64,000 nt of DNA. It comes from Stichopus chloronotus. Its lineage: Eukaryota; Echinodermata; Holothuroidea; Aspidochirotida; Stichopodidae. Where the stretch lies: NCBI GenBank assembly GCA_021234535.1, contig CM037845.1:6228501-6292500 (forward strand). Reading direction: 5' to 3'. The stretch's first letter is position 1. Every line of letters starts with the position of its first letter. The notes under the pieces were generated by a model that saw only the letters and a list, made by a program, of their open reading frames with translations, was not told the origin of the DNA and did no database searches. Positions 25,201 through 36,373 of this stretch are shown piece after piece. Made by a program: the position numbers and the translations under genes.

Positions 25201-28200
25201 ATGTACAGTATTATGCCAATTTCTCTCTTGAAGGATATTGAACTTCAAAAAACTTTGCTGCTGATCGCAAAGCAATCAGTACTGGTTTTGGGGAGCCTGT
25301 GACGCCCTGAGTAGACGCAGTCGATGTGAAACAAAAAAACCTGGAAAGAAAGCCTGGACACCTTGCTTCTTTTTGGCAGATCTGGGGCCACATCTTCATA
25401 TCATGCTTCTCATCTCCAAAATGATGGTTGCTTCGCAAAGTCTGTTCATCTTAAAAAATTACGTAGTCAAAGAAAGCCTGCCTTCCATCTGTTTGCATAT
25501 GGACTTCTTTCAATGATGTATTCCCTGCGAGCTTGTGCAGATGACTGCTGTGCTGTCCAACACCCCACCGTTACTCTTTACTCCCTTTTATTCACCTTTA
25601 TTCACTTTTTTTTTGTAGAGGGGGTTAACAGTTTTGATGATATTCCTGACTAAGCCATGTTTATTTTGGAAGTCTGAAAATTGCAAGAGTGCTATAATAG
25701 ACCACAGAATGCTGGTTTTCGTTGATGGTCATCTTTTGTACACATACTGTATTTGCATACACTAGTTAGGGGTTAAAAAGTTGTGTCCACAGTTGTCTGG
25801 CAAAGACTAATGTACCCTGTATGAGCCACACATGTGTTTGCTTTGCCAAGCAAACGTTGGTCACCTTGAATGGTCTGTGGTTATACTTTCCTGTGAGAAA
25901 CAAAGATGTGTGCAAGTACTGTAGGGTGTGATCCTCAAAGAGAACCAAAAAATTGAGTGAGCAGATTTTAAATATGTCAAATTTAACTTGGGAACTGTTG
26001 AAGTGAAATCTGATACTCTTGTTACTAATAAATTATTTCCCTTGTAAGTATGAATGTGTGTGGCAGGCAACTGTAGTGTGCAAATTACAATTTCTTAAAG
26101 GTACAGTAGGTATCCTTCCCAGTTCTCTTGTACTTGACCCCCTGTTACTGCCCTATTACAAGCACCAGAACCTCTAGGATTTGCCTCCCCGTTAGTACTT
26201 CAGTACAAGCGCAACAAAAGTGTAAGATTCTGACCCCTGTTGCTGCCCATTACAAATACATGAACCTTAAGGTTTTACCCCTTCCCTGCCCCATTGGTGC
26301 CCCTTTAAAAACATAAGAATATAGTTTTTTGAGTCCTTGCTGCTGCCCTGCTGCATGCACAAGAATCCTACAGAAATTTTGCCCTCTTGTTGCAACCTAT
26401 TACAAGCATAAAGCCCTAGATAGCTTTCTCTTTTATGCAAAAGGTCCAGAAGTCAGAAGACTCTAAATTGTTAGAATCTCCAAATGGCTGTACCTCAAGA
26501 ATTTATGTCAAAACAGGTCGTGCAATACATCCGTGGTAGCAGAGCTTTTTTTGATGATGTATATCAGGGATGTACACAATTCAGTGTAGTTCTGAGCTAG
26601 ATATCAGAGCAAAGATATCACAACGGGTTTGAATCTATAAAAGATATCATTGCCTACCTGCCTCTCCTAAAGGTTGTTGTGACATGAAAATTTGGCTGTA
26701 GTAGTCATTAAACATGTGTGAAATATCATCAAAGTCCTTCTAAAAATTGACCATTTCCCAAACAAAACTCTTTTTTACACTTACATCATGAATGAACATT
26801 GAGAAAATATGCAAATTTGTGACCTCAAGGGATGGACTTGCATGATACAGTACGACTTATGTTACCCTAAAATTTGGAAAACTTTCTAAAATTTGATACC
26901 CTCATGGGAATCAATTTTGAAAGTGAAGATTATTATTTTTTTTTTGAAACATTGATATTCATTTACCAACGTGTAAGCTAGAGAGCAAGTAAGTCTGGGG
27001 CAATGTATGTTGGGTTAACACACTGAGAAATACTGACCATGTGCAGTGCATTGCATCATAATTATTAATAGGTTATCAGTTCTGTCAAACATCTTCAAAT
27101 GTTTGAAAGGGATATTTTAAGAACATTAATAGATGTGAAGTAATGCAAAGCGTAAAAGCCACGGTGTTGCTCTGAGGTGATGTGAAAGGGGAGTAAAATT
27201 TGAAGATCTATCTCCATCTACTGTAAATATTGTTTTAAACGAAGTTTATAATATTTGTTTTGTAGGACTCTGAATACTAGTGACCAAACAGGTTTGAAAT
27301 ACTTTGTGTGCATCCTTGCTAGAAGTCATGAGAAAGTGAAACTACCGTACACAGTTGCAGTAATGCATCGTATTGCTGGTTGTGTCCACATTTCATAGAT
27401 ACTTCAGATGGAAATTGCCTTCTCGTTCAGACTTTTCAGGAGCCGTGTGAAGATAGTCATTGTAATTCTGTTCCCTCTTAAGTTCCTGTTAATGGTGATA
27501 ATATTTTATACACTTGACTTTAAAATCAAAAGTGTCAGCTTGACAGTCAGTTTTTCTTCTCCACTTGCAGTTGCAAACTGTCGCTGAGACGAACAGGATA
27601 CTCTTGGAAGCTGAAAAGACGTCGACCAGGAGCAAAAGGACGAAGAAGAAAACGAAATCCAAAAGACAAGACTCCAGACCTGCAACAACCACAAACGTGT
27701 CTCCTCAACACATACGTGCTAATATCGGGAAAATTCCATTTGTAGCTGGCCAGGTGAGAATTATCAGGGACAGAAGATAAAGGAGTATTCATAATCTTGT
27801 GTCTTTAATGTGTGAAGAAAAAGGGATACACATGTCTTTTCAAGGTAGGGCTGGTGATTTTAATCACCAATAATTTACATGATCGAGGCATCAGAAGTTT
27901 AGATTTCTGTAGACACTGTAGTCGTGATAGGGCAAAGACATCTATTATGTAATAAGTACCCATTATTTGTTCATTGAATTTATTTCCTTATGTGTACAGT
28001 GTTTATATTTGTCTTCACATTTGAAGTTAAAGAATACAAAGTAGAGTAATCCATTTCCTTCTCTGAACCAATTCATGTCCCGACTAGTCAACCACGCCTA
28101 GCCACTCCATCAACGCTAACCTGCAAAATATGCTGGCACTTATGAAGACACACAACCCTGCCTGGTGTGCAAACGGTGTCAACTCACCGCACGGAGTAGG

Positions 28201-31200
28201 CCCCCCTCGGAGGAGGAGAGGAAAGGTGCGGAGGGTGGCATCCTCTGGTTCCATCTCAGACAACGGTGACCTATCGGACCTCCTCCAGTGCCTTCAAGAT
28301 GAGTTTGGCGTCATGGGTTGGTGAGTGTTTGGTTTGACTCAGCGATTGTTTGCAGTGTTTAAAGATACGGGTTACGTTTGTTTCAGATGGAGTTGAAATG
28401 GAATAGTGTGCAGGTGGTAGGGGTCAGGATGTGATGTAGAAGACCCCCCTTGTATGTTTTTGTTCTAACACTGAACAGAATGATATCCTTCACTGTCAAT
28501 GATGCTTTTCTACTGTACATATCTATGTTTTTCTCATGTTTGGTTTTACCATGCTCTTAACCAATACAAAGCATTTGAGTAACTGCCATACATGTGCTCT
28601 GTTTAATTTGAATACTCTGCTTGGCAATTTTTTTTAGCTCACACACATTACTGTGTGAGCTTATAGAGCCAGGCAGATGTCGTCAACTTTTTGAAAATGT
28701 TTCAGAGTTTTCATTTTTGAAGTATTTTGACTGAAACTTTGGTCATAAATTGATTCTTTGTCAAAATGGATATTTTTCGCACTATTTAGAAATGAAATAT
28801 TCAAAACGGAAGTTGAATTATAAGCGATTTTCATGTTATTTTGACTCTTTTTTGCACACGGCACTCTAATTGAATGGTTTTAGCTGGAGATATTCTGTGG
28901 TCACTCTAGTGAACAATAATCAAATTTTACGGTTGGGCTGGCCATCCAATCTGCCATGTGGATCATCAAGTCCAACTGAACTCTCACCTATTGATATCAC
29001 ATTCCAATACTAGTAAATTGACATGCAAATTAAGTTAGTGAAGCATGTGGCTGAGTGATCATTGTAGATAGGTTAATGAACAGAGTTGATTTGTTGCATC
29101 ATCAACACTGCAGTGTTTTTACAATGTGTCCATTGATTTGGAGTATCTTATTACTGCCCATAGTAAAGTTTGAACATGTACAGAGAACAGCAAAAAAAAA
29201 ATTAGATCCAGCCAAAGCCAGCTCTGACAGGATCTAAACATTATCCCTTGCATCCTTACATGTCACACAGCCTAAAGTAGATTTAACCTTCTCTAAAGAC
29301 AATGGCTGGTACACCTAATAGCATTTTTCAACATCACATGTCAAAACACTGGCATATGATAATGTCATAGGCTTGATAGTGTGTCAACTACATACTTTTT
29401 GCATGTAACATTTTGTCACCTTCCAAGTACTGTACTTTCATTTTGCAATGCCACAAACAAAAATTACCTCTACTTAGTTCAGTGACTGCCTTAAGTTTCA
29501 ACACCCCTATGTTCCGACACACGTATGTTTGACATGTACACTTAAATTCCGACAGCAGTGGCTGATCAATGCGTCAGTACTACGCCAAGCATCGTAGCTG
29601 GGACCCAAAATGGTGCCTGATGGAATGAATGTGTTGCAACATATGAGTGTCAGAACATGGGGTGTGGGAACAAAAGTTTGTCAGAACATAGGGCTGCAAC
29701 CCTCAATTCAATTGTGTGAGCTACAGCAGCATTGCTGCACTAGTTTTTAAGTTCAGTACTTCAGTTAATTCCTTCAGCTTTCAAAGTAGGCAGTTGGTGT
29801 TTTGTATTCCACTATCCTTATGTAATACCCGTGTTTGCTGGATTTACCTTAAAACTGTGGTGATTGCTATATATACCAGGGTTGACCAGGTTATGCCAGC
29901 CTGAGGAGTACATGACCTGTTAAGTGAGATTCTCCAGAGCCGAAGACCTAATTAGGCTACAATTTGGAGTGCAGATTTGTAGAGTAGTGCTGTAGCTTCT
30001 GGTCATTTTTGCAGGGGTCTGTGACATCAGTGCAATGCATTAGCAATGCAGAGCTCTGTACAAGAGAATCAGAAATAAGAAGTTGATTATTCATGAATTT
30101 TTTCATTCAAAGTGACCACAGATCAAAAATGCTTGATGTTACAAAGATGTAGTCACACACTGGAAAAACTGAAGGGTCGTCTTGTCACTATAGCTTGTAC
30201 TTGACATTTTGAGGTGTGTTTGCGTAATGTGTTTTTTTTTTTAGATTGCTGTGCGAAAGCGGTTGGAACTTTCACCAGTATCGTTTGCGGCTGGAATTGA
30301 TGAACAAGGAAGTCATATAAATGTGATTTTATGACTCTAGTGAATAGATTTTGTGGTTTGTTCGGAGTACTTGTTTCATTCAAAAGTGAAAGTGGTATTC
30401 CTTGTGATAGTTACTAGCAGTTGAATAAAATATAGCTGGCGCCAAGAGCTTAGTTCTCATGAGGTGGCTGAAGGGGGCAACAAAAGGTGTACCATACTCA
30501 AGGTTGTGGTTATGGTGGATGGCACTGGCCTAGTAATTCCTAACTGGCATTGGCGATCAGTTTACTCCTCACCACCTGGCACAAACTTCACAAAATGTAC
30601 TAAATATGATGGGAGACGTGGCCTTTGGAGTTAACATTCAAAAATTTTGTGAGCATTTGTCCATACCACTGTTTTGTACCATACATACTCGGTGAAGTTG
30701 CTCCCTGGATCCCCACTGGGGCATTGCCCTGGACTCCACAAGTGGCCCTGGTGGGAGCTTGTTCACCCCACTCAACGTGTAAGTGGCTGTTCATTTTGGT
30801 GGAAGCCCGGCAACGAAATTTGTCTAGCTACAACCCTAACCATTATCATTCACGTTCCATATCAACCATGCAGTCAGTGCATGCTAGTCATGTCACATCT
30901 ACAGTTACTGCACATGTCAAACAAGATCAAGTGCCCCTTTATGTTGCTTGATGATATCGTGAAGCCTAGCATGATTTTTTTGACTAGTTACTGAATGAGA
31001 GTTTATTAGAGTGCCACTGATTTCTTTGATCTCTTTGGTTTTTTGTTTTTTTTTCAAACAAGCGAGAGCTGTGACTTGAGTTCCATCTCCAATAACTGTT
31101 CCGTTTGAGCAAACATTTTCAAAAGCCCTTTCATCAAAGTACAGATTATTTCTTGTTCTTTGTCCCTGTGATATCTATTGTGGTGAATACCATAGCGTTT

Positions 31201-34200
31201 GCGTGTGAGTACTTTTTGACCCCAGATTTCTTTTCATGTTTTTTGGGACTCTTTATTTTTCAATAAAAGTTTAGAAGTCAGTGATGTGTGTTCACTGGAT
31301 TGAATCACAACGAAAAGTAGATTTGGCAAGTATCTGTGTATGAAGTGAAATTTAACACAAAAACAGATTTTGATACCTGCCCAAATTTTTGCCCATAAAG
31401 GCTTTCCCCACTCCTCATAGTGAGTATTTACAATGTGCTGCTTTTTTTTTTCAATCCTATTTTCTCCCACTTTTTTAGTCATTGTCACAAATTCAAAATA
31501 TTCAATTCAGTGGTGTGGTTGCGAGCAGAGAAGAAAATTTCATACAAGCGTGTTTTTTTTTTGCTTTCAAAGAAAGAAATCGGTTGTTCATATTGTGTCT
31601 AGAATGTGAATGCACTCTTCCTATTCGTGCTTGTGGCCAGCCAGTGTTTCATTGCAGTCTTATCCCACATTTTACTTTTTGTCACGTACAGTACTGCAGT
31701 GACAAGTGCATACTGTACTTTGCAATGAGAAGTGAGATTCTAGAAAAAACCTGCAAGACTGCCTTTTATATTGTTTTTAACAAAACTTTTAAGAATTGAT
31801 TCTACCCCCACCCCATCTTTGATGTTTGTGAATGACTTTGTGCACTTTCTTGACAAATACTGTAACCTCTTTAATACTGTGATGCTATTTATTTAGCATA
31901 TGGGTTGGTTATTCTGAAATAGATGATTCCTGTTGTTTTTTGGTAGTCTAAAGGTCATTTGAGGCCACCTTGTACACTCAATATCTCAAAAAGTGTAAGC
32001 TTCAGTAAATTCTCTCTTAGTTTGTAGGTTGACCATATTGAGTACATGGTCCCTATTGATTTTGGTGGAGGTCAAAGGTCATTTGAGGTCACAAGAGGTC
32101 AAACTGAAAACCTTGTAAAGGCTATGTGAAAGAAGGGTACCTCTAATACTTCTATTTAAGCCTCACTAGTCGTGTTTCTGTTCCTACGGTTACTGAAAAT
32201 GAGAGAAATTGCGAGCTTTAAGAACATGTGTTGCCAACGATTAATACTGCAATTTGTGGTAAAAAGTGTCCGGTCACAGATTTCCAGCAAGTGATTTTGA
32301 TTGTTTGTCACACTGGCATTGTCGCTTCAGCCGTGGGTCCAGTGTTCAGAACCTCTCAGTTTGACCATTGCCTCGTCTGTCGCCACGCACCCCTTTAAGA
32401 GGAGTGAAAAGTCATCGTGGGTCAAAAGATTTCAAAGAAATGCTCTCTGCCACAGAGAGCGATCAAAATATCCAGTATTGCATCACAAACTGTGACGCAA
32501 TTTCTTGTGCCTGTACTTCTCATAATGCACACCGACAAACGGAAGCAAGAACAACATAATTACAAAGCTGTCAGATGTTTCTAATTTCCAATGTGTGATG
32601 TTGTGTACGCTTTACAGTTAAAAATTAGTGAGGTTTCATTGTCAGGTGAAATTTGCTACCCCACAATGAAAAATTGCTTTAGGGAATCATTTTTGTGTAG
32701 CATCTTTTGTTTGCACCAAAATATTCCTTATATGCTTGTCACAGATCGTTATGAACTAAAAGCAAAGATGGTTTAAGTGGTCTCAAAGATGTAAGTGAGA
32801 TGTCTGCATGTTTTTGAAGTTTGTTTTGGAAGATTGTGAGTGCTTTTTGTTTAGCCCTTTGTGCCAAAACATCCTAAATTATTTTTCAGACCCCAGATGT
32901 GGTGAGCTGATCTTTAAATGTGGTTTTTGTTCTTGGAATAATTGGTCATTGGACACATTCATTCATTGGAGTAAAAATATTATTTCAGGGACAAATTCAG
33001 AAGGACTTTATGAAACCTAGCAGATGAAAGCATCCACACCTGTGGTGCTCTAGTTTATGTTAAGAAGTAATTCATGCACATACAACTCCTACACGTGTCA
33101 TTTGGTACTGAAAAAGGTGTGTAAAGAGTTTCCTTTGTGTTTTTCGAAGGGGGGTGGGGTGGAGGTGGTGATTTTGGAAAGGATGTCTACCCTTCATCAG
33201 GTTTTCGGCATTTGTTTGAAAACATGGCTGGATTTACCTTGTAGACTTAGACCTGGCACAAACTATATGTCAGGGGTGCCTGGCCCATTCTTAAATCCAG
33301 TCCTGACTGGATATCCTTGCATAGCAAAGCGTCCTTTTCGTTTTTCATCCTCGGCAGTGAACATCAAGAGCTTGCCAAACAGGTGCAAGAGGCAGAGGAC
33401 AGCAATCTGAGGGAGGATTTAGAAAGAGAGCTAGACCAGCTTGTAACCAGAATGGAATTGAAAGGACAACAGATATCAAAACTTCAGAGGCACCAAGAAA
33501 AGGTAAAGTTTTGAAGTTATTCAGTGCTATAACCATAGCAGAGAGCCAGTGATTGGAGTAGATCGAAGGGCATACGTGTGAGCTGCTGAATTTAAAGGGA
33601 AATAGGGCGTTTGTTATACAGAAAACAACCATATTTTTAAAACCAATATTTGTCCACGTAGAATGATAAATTATTCACAATAAGGAAGGTCAGCAGTCTT
33701 CTTTTCAAGGAATAAGGTTCTCACAAATAGAAATTCAGTTGTTTGTTGCTCAACAATCATTTGTTCACCCAAACTTTTCAAAATTCAAATGATGCATCTT
33801 CCGTTACTCATCAAATGCATAATGTTTTGAGGAGATGAAGCTTTGACAGATATTTATTGATGAGACTGAATGGTTTGACAATGTTCAAAGCCATTTTCTT
33901 TGTATGCCATGCTGGTCTATTCGTAACACCCTATTTCCCTTTAATTTCTTTCTTTGCTTAAAGCCAGAAGTGAAATTTGAATTGGAACCTGTTTATTCCT
34001 GATTTTGAAACTTGAATGTCAAAGGCGGTTCTTGAGGAAATGGGTTTTTTTTACCTTTTACATTTTGTCAGCCACGGGAGAAACGTCTTCTGGTGATAGT
34101 GAAGCATCATAACTTGGTTGAAATTTTTTGAAATTTAATAGGAAAGTCTGCCCTTTTAATGATAATTACCCAAGCACCATCTGCAGAAAGTACTGCAAAT

Positions 34201-35561
34201 GAATTAAATATGCGAATGAAGTGAATTGATCTGGTTGCTTGCTGATTGGCTGGATTTTATTGAAATAAAAATCAGAGTGTATCTGTTGGCCAGTGATTGG
34301 AAATGGCCAGACAAAAGTGCATCTAGAATTAACTATCTGGTACATCAGAATTGGAATTCTCCATGTGAGCTTGAAATTTTGAAATATTCACACCAAAGTT
34401 TAATCTAGTGTCTCCTGAAGTGTTTTATTGGGATTCCAAAACTACCGTCACTAGGACCAACAGATGCAGAAACGTAAAGAAGATTGGGCAATGATACAAA
34501 AATAGCCAGTGCTTTCAAAATGCAGTTCATAATTATTGATTTGACTGATACCAAATTCATTTCTCCTTCTGGTAGATACAGTTAGCAGAGTTTTTCTGAA
34601 TGAATAAAAAGCCTCTTACTTTAAAGCAGCTCAAATATGTGGCAAAGGATTTGTTTACCTAAACGAATTGGTTTCCCGGCATTCAAGAGAGGCACATTCC
34701 AAGATGTGCAGTTATTGATGAAGAGTCAGTTACTATGGTAACATAGTTCACAAAAGAATGTGAATTGAAGGTGATGTTATTTAGCATCTATTAGCCTCTA
34801 ATACATATGGGGAAGCAACATCAGAGTGCTGGGTATGTGAAAGTGGCTGGAAAGACACCTTTTCACATTATCCTATCTCCAGACCATCAGCATGCATCCT
34901 GAGGGGGGCACCTTACATGACAGGCTGAAATGCGGGCAAAATGTCGACTGAACAGAACTATAGGTCATGACTTTCGACAAAAAGTTGGTGGCGTGATCGT
35001 AATCTTCCGTGTAAACAAGCTTTTGTCTCGTTTGACAAATGCACTGCACAGAAGATCTGAAAAATGAAAGCAACGTTTTTCAATGAGGGGTTGTGTAAGG
35101 GTGGTATTCATTAACTATGCAAGAACCTTTTAATATGTTGTCAGCAACACAGTAAAGACATCATGCACTGCAAGTCTGTTCAAATTTGTGTCACAAAACA
35201 ATATTTTTGGTTTTGATATTTGTCTGTCATGTGCTGTACTTCAAATTGAGCTGGTATTCTTTCAAATACTTTCCAAATGAACCGCACTTGAGGACAAAAC
35301 TTTCTCCTCTTCCTCCGTGATCCACAGCTGTCCGAGAAGAGAACGAAAACAACTAAAGCCTTGCCAACGAGATCTAAAGGACAGTCGAAGAAAGAGTCTG
35401 GAGATTCAGAGGTGCAGGTCATAACTACAGTGAGGACAAAGGGGAGAGGGGCAAGGCCCATCAGAGTGGACCGGAACCAGAGGCAACAAAATGTTAAGAT
35501 GTTGAGGGACATGCAGACTCTACAGACGTCGCTACGCAAAGACGACGTGTCCTGGGACTAG
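13159..35561 (+). CDS. CEP57: CEP57-family centrosomal protein (8 coding exons)
   Basis: Spliced coding sequence 13159-13285, 14068-14244, 18688-18929, 21248-21325, 27571-27753, 28088-28320, 33358-33502, 35328-35561 (1419 nt, 472 residues; vertebrate CEP57 is about 500). All introns are GT...AG and every phase joins. Residues about 44-215 form the coiled-coil centrosome-localisation region, beginning with the family signature ALRDLQEKIKRMELER and continuing with SQLAQAESRCSTVEKQLEHM. Residues about 261-395 are the microtubule-binding domain, with PFVAGQSTTPSHSINANLQ and LSDLLQCLQDEFG. The tail ends LRDMQTLQTSLRKDDVSWD, like vertebrate CEP57. The family acts at the centrosome in pericentriolar-material organisation, centriole duplication and microtubule anchoring. 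In-frame TGA and TAA just 5' of the ATG fix the start. Whether this is the CEP57 or CEP57L1 orthologue, or the single pre-duplication gene, cannot be decided here; the last is likeliest in an invertebrate. The convergent neighbour is UTP14. Confidence 0.93.
14068..14244 (+). CDS. CEP57: CEP57 exon 2, start of coiled coil
   Basis: Acceptor CCCTCAG, donor G|GTAAAG, 177 nt, phase 1 to phase 1. It encodes VISALRDLQEKIKRMELER, the most recognisable CEP57 signature, and continues as coiled coil to SQRTR. Confidence 0.93.
16511..16565 (+). repeat. 22-bp tandem repeat, 2.5 copies
   Basis: AACACCAAACATGGTGTGAA is followed by CT, repeated as AACATCAAACATGGTGTGAA with CT, then a partial third copy. Each unit contains the palindrome-like CACCAAACATGGTG. 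It lies in CEP57 intron 2. Confidence 0.8.
18688..18929 (+). CDS. CEP57: CEP57 exon 3, central coiled coil
   Basis: Acceptor TTTGAAG, donor GAG|GTAATA, 242 nt, phase 1 to phase 0. It encodes ELQSQLAQAESRCSTVEKQL and then MRKLVQRAERERD, aligning with the vertebrate centrosome-localisation coiled coil. The run of E, R and Q heptads continues to SAAE. Confidence 0.93.
21248..21325 (+). CDS. CEP57: CEP57 exon 4
   Basis: Acceptor CACCGCAG, donor AAG|GTGAGG, 78 nt (26 codons), phase 0 on both sides. It encodes GKIRDLEERILEEQHQRKLI and then QDRAAK, matching the vertebrate segment ending KRMQAKAAE. Confidence 0.9.
26141..26417 (+). repeat. Degenerate repeat, about five units
   Basis: Variants of CCCTGTTGCTGCCCATTACA followed by AATACATGAACCT recur near 26141, 26234, 26289, 26335 and 26384, with spacings of about 93, 55, 46 and 49 bp. 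Non-coding, in CEP57 intron 4. Confidence 0.55.
26740..26860 (+). repeat. Dispersed repeat, copy 1 (CEP57 intron 4)
   Basis: It aligns with 59645-59745: TGACCA-TTC, TTACA-TTACATCATGA, and ATGCAAATTTGTGACCTCAA followed by GGGA-GGACTTGCATGAT. Low complexity is limited, so shared ancestry is likely. Confidence 0.45.
27571..27753 (+). CDS. CEP57: CEP57 exon 5, basic linker and PFVAG motif
   Basis: Acceptor CCACTTGCAG, donor CAG|GTGAGA, 183 nt, phase 0 both sides. It starts LQTVAETNRILLE (vertebrate LQTGLETNRLIFE), then has a Lys/Arg-rich linker (TRSKRTKKKTKSKR) and ends IGKIPFVAGQ, the conserved entry into the microtubule-binding domain. Confidence 0.93.
28088..28320 (+). CDS. CEP57: CEP57 exon 6, microtubule-binding domain
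   Basis: Acceptor CCCGACTAG, donor TG|GTGAGT, 233 nt, phase 0 to phase 2. It encodes STTPSHSINANLQNMLALMK, a basic segment PPRRRRGKVRR, and LSDLLQCLQDEFGVMG, all aligning with the Cep57 microtubule-binding domain. Confidence 0.93.
28636..28661. repeat. Short hairpin AGCTCACACA...TGTGTGAGCT
   Basis: Perfect 10-bp stem with loop CATTAC, preceded by a T9 run, in CEP57 intron 6. Hairpins starting AGCTCAC followed by GTGAGCTTAT recur as dispersed repeats in marine invertebrates as I remember them. The following 28662-28870 may belong to the same element, but I cannot set its end. Confidence 0.5.
30499..30838 (+). mobile_element. hAT-like MITE, copy 1 (CEP57 intron 6)
   Basis: 340-bp element with terminal inverted repeats CAAGGTTGTGGTTA (left) and TAGCTACAACCCTA (right). 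It is flanked by an 8-bp target-site duplication with two mismatches, ACCATACT / ACCATTAT. Eight-bp duplications with CAGGG-type ends are typical of hAT transposons. No transposase remains. It aligns along its whole length with the copy at 36043. Confidence 0.75.
31900..32135. repeat. Two inverted units of the TGACCTC repeat family (CEP57 intron 6)
   Basis: On the plus strand this carries AAAGGTCATTTGAGGCCACC, then after about 125 bp CAAAGGTCATTTGAGGTCAC. The between-unit text is complementary to that in the 62.3-62.9 kb array (GTTGACCATATTGAGTACATGG...). Confidence 0.65.
33358..33502 (+). CDS. CEP57: CEP57 exon 7
   Basis: Acceptor CTCGGCAG, donor AAG|GTAAAG, 145 nt, phase 2 to phase 0. It encodes EHQELAKQVQEA and then RELDQLVTRMELKGQQISKL, matching vertebrate DHQQLAKLIQE...LEALVGRMEAKANQI. 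Confidence 0.92.
33596..33940 (+). mobile_element. piggyBac-like MITE, copy 1 (CEP57 intron 7)
   Basis: 345-bp element with TTAA duplicated at both ends (33592-33595 and 33941-33944). Its near-perfect inverted termini are AGGGAAATAGGGCG and the complement of ACACCCTATTTCCCT. TTAA duplication is the hallmark of piggyBac-type insertion. The interior matches the copy at 51915, including GAGACTGAATGGTTT and GCATAATGTTTTGAG. No coding capacity. Confidence 0.75.
35328..35561 (+). CDS. CEP57: CEP57 terminal exon with stop
   Basis: Acceptor GATCCACAG, 234 nt including TAG. A basic linker (SEKRTKTTKALPTRSKGQSK) leads to the conserved tail NVKMLRDMQTLQTSL...DDVSWD. An AATAAA follows at 35592. Confidence 0.92.
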   Translation: MSEKRTKTTKALPTRSKGQSKKESGDSEVQVITTVRTKGRGARPIRVDRNQRQQNVKMLRDMQTLQTSLRKDDVSWD

Positions 35562-35591
35562 GGTCGTGGAACAATGGACAAGAAAACGGCG

Positions 35592-35597
35592 AATAAA
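35592..35597 (+). terminator. CEP57 polyadenylation signal
   Basis: AATAAA lies 31 nt after the CEP57 stop codon, giving a short 3' UTR. No cleavage-site evidence is available. Confidence 0.6.
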
Positions 35598-35916
35598 AAC
35601 AGTTTATCATAGCCATATAATTATGAGAGTTTCATTTAATTTTTTTAAAATGGACACAATTTTAAACTTATACACCAGATGTGTGTGTCATTAATAGCGA
35701 CATCAGTGACAAGTGTTATCAGGGCTTGTCTACTTGTCTGGTGACATTTGGAATGTCTGATGATGTATTTTGAAATTTCTTTATATTTGATAGAGCACAC
35801 ACCTCATGATTGCATCCCTAAAATTGATACAAACTACTTGATTGGCAATTTTTTTTTTTTTTATTTAACTACCCTTCAACTGAATGTTGGTCACACTTTG
35901 CACAACATTGTTAACA

Positions 35917-35963
35917 TGTTTCCAGTTCTGCGATGCAGGTAAGTCATCGCAGAACTGGAAACA
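35917..35963. repeat. Perfect 19-bp inverted repeat with 9-nt loop
   Basis: Arm TGTTTCCAGTTCTGCGATG (35917-35935) and its exact complement (35945-35963) flank the loop CAGGTAAGT. It lies in the spacer between the convergent CEP57 and UTP14 3' ends, 80 bp from the hAT-like MITE. Confidence 0.85.
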
Positions 35964-36042
35964 AGTTTTGTTCTTCCATCTCACGGAGTACTTTGAAATG
36001 GTCTGACACGTTGCGATGTAACGCTTGTAAATTGTTGACCAC

Positions 36043-36373
36043 CAGGGTTGCAGCTAATAGGACTTGTAACCACCACCCAAGATTCGCGATTAGTTTACGC
36101 CTTACCGCCTTGCACAACCTTGACAATATGTAGTATCTGTGAGGGGAGAAGCGGCCTATTGAGTTAACATTTGAAGGCTTTGCGAGTTCTTTCCCATGAC
36201 AGTTGTTACAAGACATAGGATGCTCTGGAGGCACTGCTCCCTGGACCCCCACCTGGATCGTTGCCACTGGACCCCGCCAAGGGTCCTTGTGCTATCCCCT
36301 GGACCCCATCAGAAGTAGTGGCTGGTTCCCTTGCTTGGAACCTAGCATTAAAATTTGTCTAGCTACAACCCTG
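36043..36373 (+). mobile_element. hAT-like MITE, copy 2 (CEP57-UTP14 spacer)
   Basis: 331-bp element running from CAGGGTTGCAGCTAA to TAGCTACAACCCTG. The flanks TTGACCAC / TTAACTAC form an 8-bp duplication with two mismatches. Internal blocks shared with copy 1 include GAGTTAACATT and AAATTTGTCTAGCTACAACC. Non-autonomous. Confidence 0.78.

Noticed and set aside
25211..25653. Overlapping open frames on both strands in CEP57 intron 4
   Set aside because: No recognisable domain, no good splice borders in frame, and residue make-up typical of non-coding DNA.
35180..35539. 119-codon frame on the minus strand
   Set aside because: Antisense of the CEP57 terminal exon. No splice or homology support.
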